In this document: piece after piece, positions 7,468-16,049 of the stretch
Numbering within the stretch: position 1 is the stretch's first letter
How the letters are laid out: the number at the start of each line of letters is the position of its first letter
Assembly (NCBI GenBank): GCA_910584205.1
Contig: CAJUAA010000001.1
Span: 128,651-192,650, forward strand
DNA length: 64,000 nt
Direction: 5' to 3'
Source of the DNA: an uncultured Lachnospiraceae bacterium
GTDB lineage: Bacteria > Bacillota > Clostridia > Lachnospirales > Lachnospiraceae
Made by a program: the position numbers and the translations under genes
The notes under the pieces: generated by a model
Told to the model about the DNA's origin: nothing
The model's database searches: none
The model's input: only the letters and a program-made list of their open reading frames with translations

Positions 7468-8559
7468 ATGAGACAGCGGGAAGCAAAATATATAACACTG
7501 GTAAACTGGATAAAGGAAAAGATCGCTACAAGAGAGCTGCGCCCGGGGGAAAAGCTGTATTCGGAAAACGAGCTGAGCCGGATGTTCAATCTGAGCCGTC
7601 AGACAGTGCGCCATGCCATCGGCGTTCTGGAAGAGGAAGGGCTGGTGGAGCGGGTGCGCGGCAGCGGGACCTATGTAGGCAGCCGCAAGGGGAATATTCG
7701 GAAGCGCATGATGAACATTGCGGTCATCAGTACCTATGTGGACGGTTATATCTTTCCGACGACACTGCAGGGGATCGTGCAGACACTGTCGGGTGCGGGT
7801 TACATGACGCAGATCGCTTTTACCAACAACCGGGTGGACAGCGAACGCAGGATCCTGGAGGGGATTCTGGAAAAGGACAATGTGGACGGCGTGATCGTGG
7901 AAGCTACCAAGAGCGCCCTTCCCAATCCGAATCTGGAGTATTATCTGGAGATCCAGAGACGTCAGATCGCCCTGCTGTTCTTTAACTGCGGCTATCCGGA
8001 GCTGAAGGCGCCGGTGGTGGCGCTGGACGATGTAAAGGTGGCGGAGGACGCGGTCAACTATCTGCTCTCCCAGGGGCACCGGAAGATCGCGGGGATCTTT
8101 AAGGCGGATGACGGACAGGGAAAGCTTCGGTACGCAGGCTATGTGGAGGCGCTTCTGAAGGAAGGCATCGGCGTGGACGACCGGAAGATTCTGTGGATCG
8201 ATACGGAGGATCAGAAAGCGCTTCGGAATATCAAGAATTCCGTGCTGCGCAGGCTGACAGACTGTACGGCGGTGTTCTGCTATAATGATGAGGTGGCGTT
8301 CGGGCTGCTCGAGCTGCTTCACAAAGAAGGATTCCGGGTTCCGGGACAGCTGTCAGTGGTCAGCATCGACGGTTCGGAGCTTTCCATGCTGGCGGAACCG
8401 CATATTACGTCCGTTCCCTATCCCATGGAGGAGCTGGGACGGAAGACGGCCGAGAATATGCTGCGCCTGATCGAGGAACCGGATTTTGACGGCAGGTACC
8501 TGTTTCGTCCGGAGCTGCTGGTGCGCGATTCTGTGAGGAAAATAGGAGGGATCAGTTAG
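7468..8559 (+). CDS. araR: AraR-type transcriptional regulator (GntR HTH fused to LacI-type sugar-binding domain)
   Basis: The 363-residue protein is a probable arabinose-responsive repressor of the transporter and araAD genes. Residues 1-70 form a GntR winged helix (WIKEKIATRELRPGEKLYSENELSRMF... then RQTVRHAIGVLEEEGLVERVRGSGTYV, written here in parts). From about 80 on it has a LacI/PurR-type effector domain with DGVIVEATK, AVFCYNDEVAFGLLELL, SVVSIDGSEL and a C-terminal LFRPELLVRDSV. This fusion defines the AraR class. ATG 7468 or TTG 7459 could be the start. It is in line with the sugar transporter and followed without a gap by the 8560 gene. Confidence 0.85.
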   Translation: MRQREAKYITLVNWIKEKIATRELRPGEKLYSENELSRMFNLSRQTVRHAIGVLEEEGLVERVRGSGTYVGSRKGNIRKRMMNIAVISTYVDGYIFPTTLQGIVQTLSGAGYMTQIAFTNNRVDSERRILEGILEKDNVDGVIVEATKSALPNPNLEYYLEIQRRQIALLFFNCGYPELKAPVVALDDVKVAEDAVNYLLSQGHRKIAGIFKADDGQGKLRYAGYVEALLKEGIGVDDRKILWIDTEDQKALRNIKNSVLRRLTDCTAVFCYNDEVAFGLLELLHKEGFRVPGQLSVVSIDGSELSMLAEPHITSVPYPMEELGRKTAENMLRLIEEPDFDGRYLFRPELLVRDSVRKIGGIS

Positions 8560-8814
8560 ATGGACGATCATAAGCATAATTATCCCACAAAGGTGTCGCT
8601 CATTCTGCGGATGGTGGTGTCGGTATATCTGCTGTATCTGGTGTGGGAACTCAGAGAAGCACCGGCAAGTCATACCGGAGTGGAAAGCCTGCTGTTCATC
8701 GCTGCCATGGTTCTTTTTACGGCAGTGGCCGTGATTCTCGGCGGCCTGTCTCTGAGAGCTTTTCTGAGAGGCGAATACGGGCATCCGGAGGACGGGGATG
8801 ATTCAAAATCCTGA
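8560..8814 (+). CDS. Small two-helix membrane protein, unknown function
   Basis: The 84-residue protein has two membrane helices (about residues 11-29 and 43-66) and a charged C-terminal tail. I do not recognise a family. It begins immediately after the araR stop with TAGGAGG in front of the ATG, so it is co-translated with the regulator. Its 3' end lies inside the first copy of a tandem repeat. Confidence 0.65.
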   Translation: MDDHKHNYPTKVSLILRMVVSVYLLYLVWELREAPASHTGVESLLFIAAMVLFTAVAVILGGLSLRAFLRGEYGHPEDGDDSKS

Positions 8815-8884
8815 AGGAATGAGAACCATTACGAACGGAGAATGATTCGGAATCCTGAAGGAATGAGATACAACTACGTACGGA
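8798..8884 (+). repeat. Two tandem copies of a 42-43 bp repeat upstream of araA
   Basis: Copy 1 (8798-8839) and copy 2 (8842-8884) share ATGATTC..AATCCTGAAGGAATGAGA and end in similar ACG(A/T)ACGGA segments. The first copy contains the end of the preceding gene. The second ends in TACGTACGG, which has the ACGTAC core of AraR boxes, so it may carry an operator. From 8885 to 9000 there is no gene, only the araA leader. Confidence 0.6.
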
Positions 8885-9000
8885 AATTCACGCGGTGAAT
8901 GACACGCATCGCGTTGAACATATGGAATCTGCGTCGAATCGGCCGGATTCCGGCAAAAAAATGACAGTGCCGCGGTGTCAGCGGAAGAATGGAGATTATA

Positions 9001-10488
9001 ATGAAAAATTACAAATTCTGGTTTTGTACAGGTTCCCAGGATCTGTACGGAGACGAGTGCCTGAGAAAAGTGGCGGAGCATTCTGCAAAGATCGTAGAGG
9101 GAATGAACGCAGGCGGAAAGCTTCCGTTTGAGATCGTTCTGAAACCGACTTTGATCAGCCAGGCGTCCATCCGGAAGACCTTTAATGACGCCAACAACGA
9201 TCCGGAGTGCGCGGGCGTTATCACCTGGATGCACACGTTTTCTCCGGCGAAGATGTGGATCATCGGACTGCAGGAGTATAAGAAACCCCTGTGCCATCTG
9301 CTGACCCAGTTTAACGAGGAGATTCCCTACGGAACCATCGACATGGATTTCATGAACGAGAACCAGTCCGCTCACGGCGACCGGGAATACGGACACATTG
9401 AGAGCCGCATGGGCATCGAGAGAAAACTGATCTTCGGACACTGGAACAATCCGGAAGTGCAGGAGCGCATCGGAAGCTGGATGCGTACGGCTATCGGCGT
9501 CATGGAGTCCTCCCACATCCGCGTCTGCCGCGTGGGCGACAACATGAACAACGTGGCGGTAACCGAGGGCGACAAGGTGGAAGCGCAGATCAAATTCGGC
9601 TGGGAGATCGACCACTACAATGTCAACGATCTGGTGGAATATGTGGACGCGGTGCCGCAGGGCGACGTGGACGCGCTGGTGGAAGAATACTACAACAAAT
9701 ATGAGATCCTTCTGGAAGGAAGAGACGAGGCGGAATTCCGCAGACACGTGGCGGTTCAGGCGCAGATCGAGATCGGTGCGGAGAAGTTCTTAAAGGACGG
9801 CGACTATCATGCCATCGTCACCCATTTCGGCATGCTGGGCGGCTTAAAGCAGCTTCCGGGTCTGGCAATGCAGAGACTGATGGAGAAGGGCTACGGCTTC
9901 GGCGCGGAGGGCGACTGGAAGACGGCGGCCATGGTGCGTCTGATGAAGATCATGACCGAGGGAACGAAGAACGCAAAGGGAACATCCTTCATGGAAGACT
10001 ATACCTACAATCTGGTTCCGGGCAAGGAAGGCATCCTGCAGTCCCATATGCTGGAAGTGTGCCCGACCATCTCCGAGGGACCGATCTCCATTAAGGTACA
10101 GCCGCTTTCCATGGGCAACCGCGAGGATCCGGCGCGTCTGGTATTCACCTCCAAGACCGGTCCGGCCGTGGCGACCTCTCTGGTGGATCTTGGCAACCGT
10201 TTCCGCCTGATCATCAATGCAGTAGACTGTAAGAAGGTGGAGAAGCCCATGCCGAAGCTTCCGGTAGCAACGGCGTTCTGGACGCCGCAGCCGAACCTGG
10301 CAGTGGGTACGGAGAGCTGGATTCTGGCAGGCGGTGCGCATCATTCCGCATTCTCCTATGATCTGTCTGTGGAGCAGATGGTGGACTGGGCAGCGGCAAT
10401 GGGTATTGAAAGCGTTGTCATTGACAATCATACTACCATACGGGATTTCAAAAATGAATTGAAATGGAATGCGATTGCATACAGATAA
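9001..10488 (+). CDS. araA: L-arabinose isomerase
   Basis: The 495-residue enzyme interconverts L-arabinose and L-ribulose, the first step of bacterial arabinose use. It starts with the family motif FWFCTGSQDLYG and contains AEGDWKTAAMVRLMK, the metal and substrate region LEVCPTISEGP and the C-terminal GGAHHSAFSYDL. Length matches the usual 495-500. ATG 9001 has GGAG 6 bases upstream; an in-frame ATG at 8989 lacks one. It is followed by araD about 50 bases downstream. Expression is likely AraR-controlled. Confidence 0.95.
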   Translation: MKNYKFWFCTGSQDLYGDECLRKVAEHSAKIVEGMNAGGKLPFEIVLKPTLISQASIRKTFNDANNDPECAGVITWMHTFSPAKMWIIGLQEYKKPLCHLLTQFNEEIPYGTIDMDFMNENQSAHGDREYGHIESRMGIERKLIFGHWNNPEVQERIGSWMRTAIGVMESSHIRVCRVGDNMNNVAVTEGDKVEAQIKFGWEIDHYNVNDLVEYVDAVPQGDVDALVEEYYNKYEILLEGRDEAEFRRHVAVQAQIEIGAEKFLKDGDYHAIVTHFGMLGGLKQLPGLAMQRLMEKGYGFGAEGDWKTAAMVRLMKIMTEGTKNAKGTSFMEDYTYNLVPGKEGILQSHMLEVCPTISEGPISIKVQPLSMGNREDPARLVFTSKTGPAVATSLVDLGNRFRLIINAVDCKKVEKPMPKLPVATAFWTPQPNLAVGTESWILAGGAHHSAFSYDLSVEQMVDWAAAMGIESVVIDNHTTIRDFKNELKWNAIAYR

Positions 10489-10540
10489 TTCATAAACAGC
10501 ATCTGCCCAGATGCGGAACTTAAAAAGGAGCGGTGAAAAT

Positions 10541-11242
10541 ATGTTAGAAGAACTGAAACAGAAGGTATTTGAAGCCAATATGCTGCTTCCCAAATACGGC
10601 CTTGTGACCTTTACCTGGGGCAACGTCAGCGCCATTGACCGGGAAAGCGGACTGTTTGTCATCAAACCCAGCGGTGTGGACTATGAGACCATGACAGCGG
10701 ACGATATGGTCGTCATCGACATGGACGGAAACAGGGTGGAAGGGCGTTATAAACCGTCCTCCGACACACCGACCCATCTGGAGCTTTACAAGGCGTTTCC
10801 GGAGATCGGCGGCATTGTACACACCCATTCTCCCTACGCGACCAGCTGGGCGCAGGCGGGCCGCAGCATTCCCTGCTACGGGACGACCCATGCGGACTAC
10901 ATGTACGGAGAGATTCCCTGTGTCCGCTGCCTGACTAAAGAAGAGATCGAGGGCGCCTATGAGGCGAATACGGGACTTCTGATCGCGGACTGCTTCAAGA
11001 ATCTGGATCGGGACGTGATGGCAGTTCCGGCCGTACTCTGCAAGAACCACGGTCCCTTTACCTGGGGTAAGGACGGCCATGAGGCGGTTCACAACGCGGT
11101 GGTCCTGGAAGAGGTGGCCAAGATGGCGTACCGTGCAGAGACCATCAATCCGCGGATTCAGCCGGCTCCGCAGGAGCTGCAGGATAAGCATTACTTCCGG
11201 AAACACGGAGCCAATGCTTACTACGGACAGGATACGAAATAA
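10541..11242 (+). CDS. araD: L-ribulose-5-phosphate 4-epimerase
   Basis: The 233-residue class II aldolase-family enzyme converts L-ribulose 5-phosphate to D-xylulose 5-phosphate. The zinc ligands appear in HTHSPYATSWAQ (about residue 95) and NHGPFTWG (about 170); the phosphate-binding SGV(D) and SSDTPTHLELY motifs are in place. ATG 10541 follows AAAAAGGAG. The kinase step between AraA and AraD (ribulokinase, AraB) is not encoded in this window. Confidence 0.95.
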   Translation: MLEELKQKVFEANMLLPKYGLVTFTWGNVSAIDRESGLFVIKPSGVDYETMTADDMVVIDMDGNRVEGRYKPSSDTPTHLELYKAFPEIGGIVHTHSPYATSWAQAGRSIPCYGTTHADYMYGEIPCVRCLTKEEIEGAYEANTGLLIADCFKNLDRDVMAVPAVLCKNHGPFTWGKDGHEAVHNAVVLEEVAKMAYRAETINPRIQPAPQELQDKHYFRKHGANAYYGQDTK

Positions 11243-11265
11243 AAACATGGAATACAGCAGAAGAG

Positions 11266-11295
11266 GGCTGCCGCATGATGATGCGGCGGCCTTTT
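11266..11295 (+). terminator. Rho-independent terminator after araD
   Basis: GGCTGCCGCAT pairs with ATGCGGCGGCC around GATG, followed by four T. Confidence 0.8.
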
Positions 11296-11340
11296 CCGGT
11301 TTTGGCGGGCGGGTTTCTCTTTATTTTTTTCAAAAAACAG

Positions 11341-11369
11341 TTGTTTTCTACTGCCAATACAATTATAAT
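11341..11369 (+). promoter_or_regulatory. Sigma-A promoter of the aspartokinase gene
   Basis: TTGTTT (11341-11346) and TATAAT (11364-11369) have a 17-base spacer, about 36 bases before the start codon. Confidence 0.65.
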
Positions 11370-11404
11370 CTATACTAGCTTTTTTAAGACGAGGAGATAA
11401 AGTG

Positions 11405-12724
11405 ATGAAGAAAGTTGTCAAGTTCGGGGGAAGTTCGCTGGCCAGCGCAGAGCAGTTTGAAAAAGTGGGGAAGATCATCCTGGCAGATGAAAGCCGCCGC
11501 TATGTGGTTCCGTCGGCGCCCGGAAAACGGTTTGACGGGGATACAAAGGTGACGGATATGCTGTACCAGTGCTACTATGCCGCTGCCAACGGAGAGGATT
11601 TCAGCGGTATGTTAAGGCAGATCAAGGCCCGTTACAACGAGATCATCGGCGGGCTGAATCTGAAGCTTTGCCTGGACGAGGAATTTGAAATCATTGCGGA
11701 AAATTTTGATAATAAAGCAGGAAGCGACTATGCGGCTTCCAGGGGAGAGTATTTAAACGGCATCGTCATGGCATGCTATCTGGACTATCCGTTTGTGGAC
11801 GCGTCGGAGGTGATCCGGTTCGCACAGGACGGCAGCTTTGACATGAATGCGACGGACCGTATCCTGGGAGAGCGGCTGAAGGAGCTGAACAAGGCGGTGA
11901 TCCCGGGATTCTACGGCGCTTATGAGGACGGAAGGATCAAGACATTTTCCAGAGGGGGATCGGATATCACCGGTTCCATCGTGGCCAGGGCGGTAGGCGC
12001 GGACCTGTATGAGAACTGGACGGACGTATCCGGTTTCCTGGTGACTGATCCAAGGCTGATCGAGAATCCGGAAGTGATCGATACGATTACCTACCGGGAG
12101 CTGCGGGAGCTGTCCTATATGGGCGCCACGGTGCTGCATGAGGACGCCATCTTCCCGGTGAGGAAAGCGGGGATACCCATCAACATCCGCAACACCAACC
12201 GTCCGAAGGACAACGGCACCATGATCGTGTCCAGTACCTGCCACAAGCCGGAATTTACGATCACGGGTATTGCGGGCAAGAAAGGCTTTGTGACGGTCAA
12301 TATTGAAAAGGACATGATGAACTCGGAGATCGGGTTCGGCAGGAAAGTCCTTGAGGAGTTTGAGAAACAGGGGATTTCCTTTGAACATATTCCGTCCGGC
12401 ATCGATACCATGAGCGTCGTGGTCCATCAGGAGGAGTTCGAGGAGCACGAGCAGAAGGTGCTGGCGGGAATCCAGCGGGCAGTGAATCCGGACTATCTGG
12501 AGGTGGAAGGGGATCTGGCGCTGATCGCCGTGGTGGGACGCGCCATGCGTGCGAACCGCGGAACGGCGGGCAGGATCTTTTCCGCACTGGCACATGCCAA
12601 TGTCAATGTGAAGATGATCGACCAGGGATCCAGCGAGTGGAATATCATCGTCGGAGTGCGGAACGACGATTTTGAAAAGGCGATCCGGGCGATCTACGAT
12701 ATCTTTATTACGACGCAGCTGTAG
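11405..12724 (+). CDS. Aspartate kinase (monofunctional)
   Basis: The 439-residue enzyme phosphorylates L-aspartate, the first step towards lysine, threonine and methionine. It begins with the ATP-binding motif KFGGSSL, contains FSRGGSDITGSIVA and the segment DPRLI of the amino-acid kinase fold (to about residue 285), then two ACT regulatory domains (about 300-440, including VVGRAMRANRGTAGRIF and DQGSSEWNIIVGV). Length and order match the LysC/ThrA-III class. GAGGAG lies 8 bases before ATG 11405. It has its own promoter and terminator and is not part of the arabinose operon. Feedback by lysine or threonine is expected from the ACT domains, but which one cannot be read. Confidence 0.92.
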   Translation: MKKVVKFGGSSLASAEQFEKVGKIILADESRRYVVPSAPGKRFDGDTKVTDMLYQCYYAAANGEDFSGMLRQIKARYNEIIGGLNLKLCLDEEFEIIAENFDNKAGSDYAASRGEYLNGIVMACYLDYPFVDASEVIRFAQDGSFDMNATDRILGERLKELNKAVIPGFYGAYEDGRIKTFSRGGSDITGSIVARAVGADLYENWTDVSGFLVTDPRLIENPEVIDTITYRELRELSYMGATVLHEDAIFPVRKAGIPINIRNTNRPKDNGTMIVSSTCHKPEFTITGIAGKKGFVTVNIEKDMMNSEIGFGRKVLEEFEKQGISFEHIPSGIDTMSVVVHQEEFEEHEQKVLAGIQRAVNPDYLEVEGDLALIAVVGRAMRANRGTAGRIFSALAHANVNVKMIDQGSSEWNIIVGVRNDDFEKAIRAIYDIFITTQL

Positions 12725-12760
12725 GCGGCTGCGGATGGAGCGGGGTTCGGGACCCAAAAG

Positions 12761-12800
12761 AGCTCCTGCATTCTGAAAAAGAGGGAGGCAGGAGCTTTTC
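12761..12800 (+). terminator. Rho-independent terminator after the aspartokinase gene
   Basis: AGCTCCTGC (12761-12769) and GCAGGAGCT (12788-12796) form a perfect stem with an 18-base loop followed by TTT. Confidence 0.7.
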
Positions 12801-12846
12801 CATTTCTTCCAATATTCTGAAGAATCATTAAATGTTTATGAATTTT

Positions 12847-12875
12847 CACAGTTTTGCAGAAAACTGTGCTATACT
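12847..12875 (+). promoter_or_regulatory. Perfect dyad overlapping the hydrolase promoter
   Basis: CACAGTTTT (12847-12855) and AAAACTGTG (12860-12868) are perfect inverted arms around GCAG, directly abutting a TATACT -10 element (12870-12875). The position between -35 and -10 suits a repressor site. There is no T-tract, so it is not a terminator. The regulator is unknown. Confidence 0.5.
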
Positions 12876-12910
12876 GCAAACATGATTTTGAGAAACAGAT
12901 ATCAGAAGAA

Positions 12911-13873
12911 ATGAAGGTGACAGGATTGGTTACAAGGGAAGAATTTTATGTAAACTCCTCGGACGGCATCCATATGATCCATGGATACCGCTGGTATGAT
13001 ACAGAGAAGAAGATAAAGGGCGTTCTGCAGATTGTACACGGAATGCTGGAATATATGGAGCGCTATGAAGAGCTGGCGCAGTATATGGCGGCCGCGGGAT
13101 ATTTTGTGGTGGGCCATGACCATCTGGGACATGGGAATTCGGTCAATGACCCGTCGGAACTGGGCTATGTGGGAAAGGACGGAGCGGTGCTCTGGCTGAA
13201 AGATATGGAGCTTGTACGGAAGATGGGGGCGTCCTATGCGCCGAAGGCGCCGTATATCATACTGGGACACAGTATGGGTTCTTTTTTGGTGCGGAGATAT
13301 CTGATCTATTATGGAAAACGGGTAGACGGGGCTGTGATTATGGGGACCGGGCACCAGCCGGCCGTACTGGTGAAAGCAGGCCTTTGCCTCACCTGCCTTT
13401 CCATGCTGCGAAGAGGCCCCAGAGGACACAATGCGCTGCTGGACAATATGACCTGCGCCGGCTTTGCCAGAAGATATCCGGATAATGCCCATACCGGAAG
13501 CTGGATGAGCAGGGACCCGCAGGTGATGGTCAGTGCGCTTCAGGACGAGAAGATGAATTTCCAGTTCTCACTGAATGCCTTTGAGTCCCTGTTTCGGACG
13601 GTGGAGGAGGCGACGGACCCGAAGCGTGCGGCGAGGATGCCGAAAAAGCTTCCGCTGCTTGTCCTGGCGGGAGACGAGGACCCGGTGGGAGAGAACGGGA
13701 AAGGTGTCCGCCGGTTCCAGGCGATGCTGAAGCGGATCGGAATGGAAAAGGTTACCTGTATCCTGTATCATCAGAATCGTCATGAACTGATCCATGATCT
13801 GGATAAAGAGCGGGTATTTGCAGATATATTAAGATGGACGAATACGATAGAAAAACAGGCAGGAGGTAAATAA
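12911..13873 (+). CDS. Alpha/beta hydrolase, monoacylglycerol lipase/lysophospholipase type
   Basis: The 320-residue protein has the serine-hydrolase set: oxyanion region VHGMLEYMERYEELA, HDHLGHG, nucleophile elbow GHSMGS, acid residue in LAGDEDPVG and catalytic His in RHELIHD. The order and spacing match the Hydrolase_4 (serine aminopeptidase S33/monoglyceride lipase) family. No signal peptide is visible, so it is probably cytoplasmic. The start is uncertain: ATG 12911 is used here, while TTG 12926 has a better ribosome binding site (AAGGTGA). It ends 1 base before the DUF1002 gene, so the two are co-transcribed. Confidence 0.85.
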   Translation: MKVTGLVTREEFYVNSSDGIHMIHGYRWYDTEKKIKGVLQIVHGMLEYMERYEELAQYMAAAGYFVVGHDHLGHGNSVNDPSELGYVGKDGAVLWLKDMELVRKMGASYAPKAPYIILGHSMGSFLVRRYLIYYGKRVDGAVIMGTGHQPAVLVKAGLCLTCLSMLRRGPRGHNALLDNMTCAGFARRYPDNAHTGSWMSRDPQVMVSALQDEKMNFQFSLNAFESLFRTVEEATDPKRAARMPKKLPLLVLAGDEDPVGENGKGVRRFQAMLKRIGMEKVTCILYHQNRHELIHDLDKERVFADILRWTNTIEKQAGGK

Positions 13874-13874
13874 G

Positions 13875-14750
13875 ATGAAGAAATGGATTGCATGGGCGCT
13901 GGTTACGGCCCTGCTGACCTTTCCGGCGTTCCGGTCGGAAGCTGCGGAACCGCCGGTGCTTGCGCTGGGTGCGGATCTGAGCGAGTCTCAGAGGGCCGTT
14001 GTGTTTTCAGAGATGGGCATTACGGAGGAAGAGGCTGCTTCTTATCAGACGGTCTACATTACAAATGATATGGAACACCAGTATCTGGATGATTCGCTGG
14101 GAGCGTCCGTGGTGGGAAGGCATTCCCTGTCTTCTGTGCTTCTGATTCCCCAGGAAAGCGGAGCAGGACTCAGTGTGGAGACGCACAACATCAATTACTG
14201 TACGATCGCCATGTACCGCAATGCCCTGCTGACAGCAGGCGTATCGGACGCAAAGGTGATCGTGGCGGCGCCCAGTTCCATCAGCGGAACGGCGGCCCTG
14301 ATCGGCGCGGTAAAGGCGTACGAGGCGTACAGCGGCGTGCCGGTCAACGAAGACGCGTTTTCCGTGGCGACGGATGAGCTTGTGCTGACCGGGGAGCTGG
14401 TGGATGAACTGGATTCCGAACAGGTATCGGATCTGATCGCCTATCTGAAGCAGCAGATTGCAGAAAACGGAATGGATGATCCGGACAAGCTGGCGGAGGC
14501 CGTGCGCCAGGCGGCCGCGGAGATGGATGTGACTCTGACCGACGAGCAGGTAAGCAAGATCGTGGATCTTCTTTTGAAGCTCAGTAAGCTGGACATTGAC
14601 GCCGGCAAGCTGGTAAGCCAGGCAAAGGAGCTGTACGACAAGCTGGATTCTCTGGGGATCGATCTGAGCACAGAGAAAGTGGGTAATTTTATCACCCGCT
14701 TCGTCTCTTCGGTGTGGGACCTGATCCAGAATTTCATGTCGCGGGATTAG
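13875..14750 (+). CDS. Secreted DUF1002-family protein
   Basis: The 291-residue product has an N-terminal signal peptide (KKWIAWALVTALLTFP..SEA) and a DUF1002 core, recognisable by GADLSESQRAVVFSEMGI, the conserved ITNDMEHQYL region, GRHSLSSVLLIP and the NINYCTIAMYRNAL segment. Family function is unknown. A helical C-terminal half (about 180-291) contains repeated acidic and leucine-rich helices. GGAGG precedes ATG 13875. Its stop overlaps that of the convergent gene by four bases. Confidence 0.82.
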   Translation: MKKWIAWALVTALLTFPAFRSEAAEPPVLALGADLSESQRAVVFSEMGITEEEAASYQTVYITNDMEHQYLDDSLGASVVGRHSLSSVLLIPQESGAGLSVETHNINYCTIAMYRNALLTAGVSDAKVIVAAPSSISGTAALIGAVKAYEAYSGVPVNEDAFSVATDELVLTGELVDELDSEQVSDLIAYLKQQIAENGMDDPDKLAEAVRQAAAEMDVTLTDEQVSKIVDLLLKLSKLDIDAGKLVSQAKELYDKLDSLGIDLSTEKVGNFITRFVSSVWDLIQNFMSRD

Positions 14751-15013
14751 TCCTCTTCGATGACGTGGAAATCCAGATAGTCAAAGTCGATATCATCCAC
14801 AAAACTGTCCTGGAAGAACCGGGTCCGGGCGTGCCGCCGGAACTCCCGGATGTTGGACTCAAGCCAGATGGGCTTGCTTAAATCAAATGCGTAACAGATC
14901 TCGTCCACCGCATGGAATACTTTGTGGGTCCGGGTGTCCTCTGCGTCATTGCAGATCGTGATATCCCGGACCATCCGGTTGTCCCGGAACAGTTTGCCCC
15001 ATACACGAAACAT
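14747..15013 (-). CDS. Conserved small protein of unknown function
   Basis: The 88-residue acidic protein has conserved-looking blocks (DTRTHKVFHAVDEICYAFDLSKPIWLES is read in parts, then FFQDSFVDDIDFDYL and a VIEED end). I recognise it as a small protein common in Clostridia but no function is known to me. On the minus strand its ATG is preceded by AGGGAGG. Its TAA overlaps the TAG of the convergent DUF1002 gene. Confidence 0.7.
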   Translation of the reverse strand: MFRVWGKLFRDNRMVRDITICNDAEDTRTHKVFHAVDEICYAFDLSKPIWLESNIREFRRHARTRFFQDSFVDDIDFDYLDFHVIEED

Positions 15014-15132
15014 GGAAAATCCCTCCCTGTAAGATGATTGACGGCTTCTGATGCCCTGGACCTTAGTATATCGGCTTTGGACGGGAAAGTAAAGGGGAGT
15101 TTTTTGAAGTTTTCTTTTGGAGGAAGCAGCGT

Positions 15133-15963
15133 GTGGAACGAGTAAAAGAGATCGAGAGAAGTATCATAAAAAAATACCGGAAGACGATCTGGCGGCCCTT
15201 TATCCGGGGCATTCAGGACTACGACCTGATAAAGGAGAATGACCGGATCGCGGTCTGTATCTCCGGCGGGAAGGATTCCATGCTGCTGGCAAAGCTCCTG
15301 CAGGAGCTGAAGCGCCATGGAAAATATCCTTTTGAGCTGGTATTTCTTGTGATGGACCCGGGATATAATCCGGCCAACCGGCAGCGGATCGAAGACAATG
15401 CGGCGCTTCTTGGCATTCCGGTGACGATTTTTGAGTCCGATATCTTTGATGTGGTGGCGGATATCCGGGAAAATCCGTGCTATCTGTGCGCCCGGATGCG
15501 CAGGGGCTTTCTCTATGCCCACGCAAAGAAGCTGGGATGCAACAAGATCGCGCTGGGCCATCATTTTGACGATGTGATCGAGACGATTCTCATGGGGATG
15601 CTGTACGGCGGACAGATGCAGACCATGATGCCCAAGCTTCACAGCACCAATTTTGAGGGAATGGAGCTGATCCGTCCCATGTATCTGGTACATGAAGAAG
15701 CGATCCTGGACTGGGTAAGATATCATGATCTGCATTTTCTGCAGTGCGCCTGCCGGTTTACCGAGCAGTACGAAGTGGATGAGCACGGCGCCAACAATTC
15801 CAAACGCCAGGAAATGAAAGAGCTGATCGCGCATTTTCGGAAGGTAAGCCCGGTCATTGAGAAAAATATTTTCCGCAGTGTGGAAAATGTGAATCTGAAC
15901 ACCATTATCAGTTACCAGAAGGGAGAGGAATCCCATCATTTTCTGGATGATTATGAGCGTTGA
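15133..15963 (+). CDS. TtcA-family tRNA sulfurtransferase (PP-loop ATPase)
   Basis: The 276-residue enzyme belongs to the PP-loop family that activates a tRNA base with ATP before thiolation; TtcA makes 2-thiocytidine. The PP-loop SGGKDS is at residues 44-49, an iron-sulfur or sulfur-carrier CYLC pair at 116-119, GHHFDD at about 143, and a third cysteine region (QCACRF) near 200. GGAGG lies 9 bases before GTG 15133. Close homologues include TtcA-like proteins with other tRNA targets, so the exact modified base is uncertain. Confidence 0.82.
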   Translation: MERVKEIERSIIKKYRKTIWRPFIRGIQDYDLIKENDRIAVCISGGKDSMLLAKLLQELKRHGKYPFELVFLVMDPGYNPANRQRIEDNAALLGIPVTIFESDIFDVVADIRENPCYLCARMRRGFLYAHAKKLGCNKIALGHHFDDVIETILMGMLYGGQMQTMMPKLHSTNFEGMELIRPMYLVHEEAILDWVRYHDLHFLQCACRFTEQYEVDEHGANNSKRQEMKELIAHFRKVSPVIEKNIFRSVENVNLNTIISYQKGEESHHFLDDYER

Positions 15964-16049
15964 TAAGTACGGCTTATAAAAGAGCGGAAAATGACAAAAT
16001 ATTTCATGAACCGCAGGGCTTTTTTAACAGAATCTGCGCTCTTTTTATG

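Noticed and set aside
6208..8322. 704-residue open frame on the minus strand
   Set aside because: It lies opposite the permease and AraR genes, is rich in His, Gln and Arg like a shadow frame, and has no domain. The plus-strand proteins are clear families.
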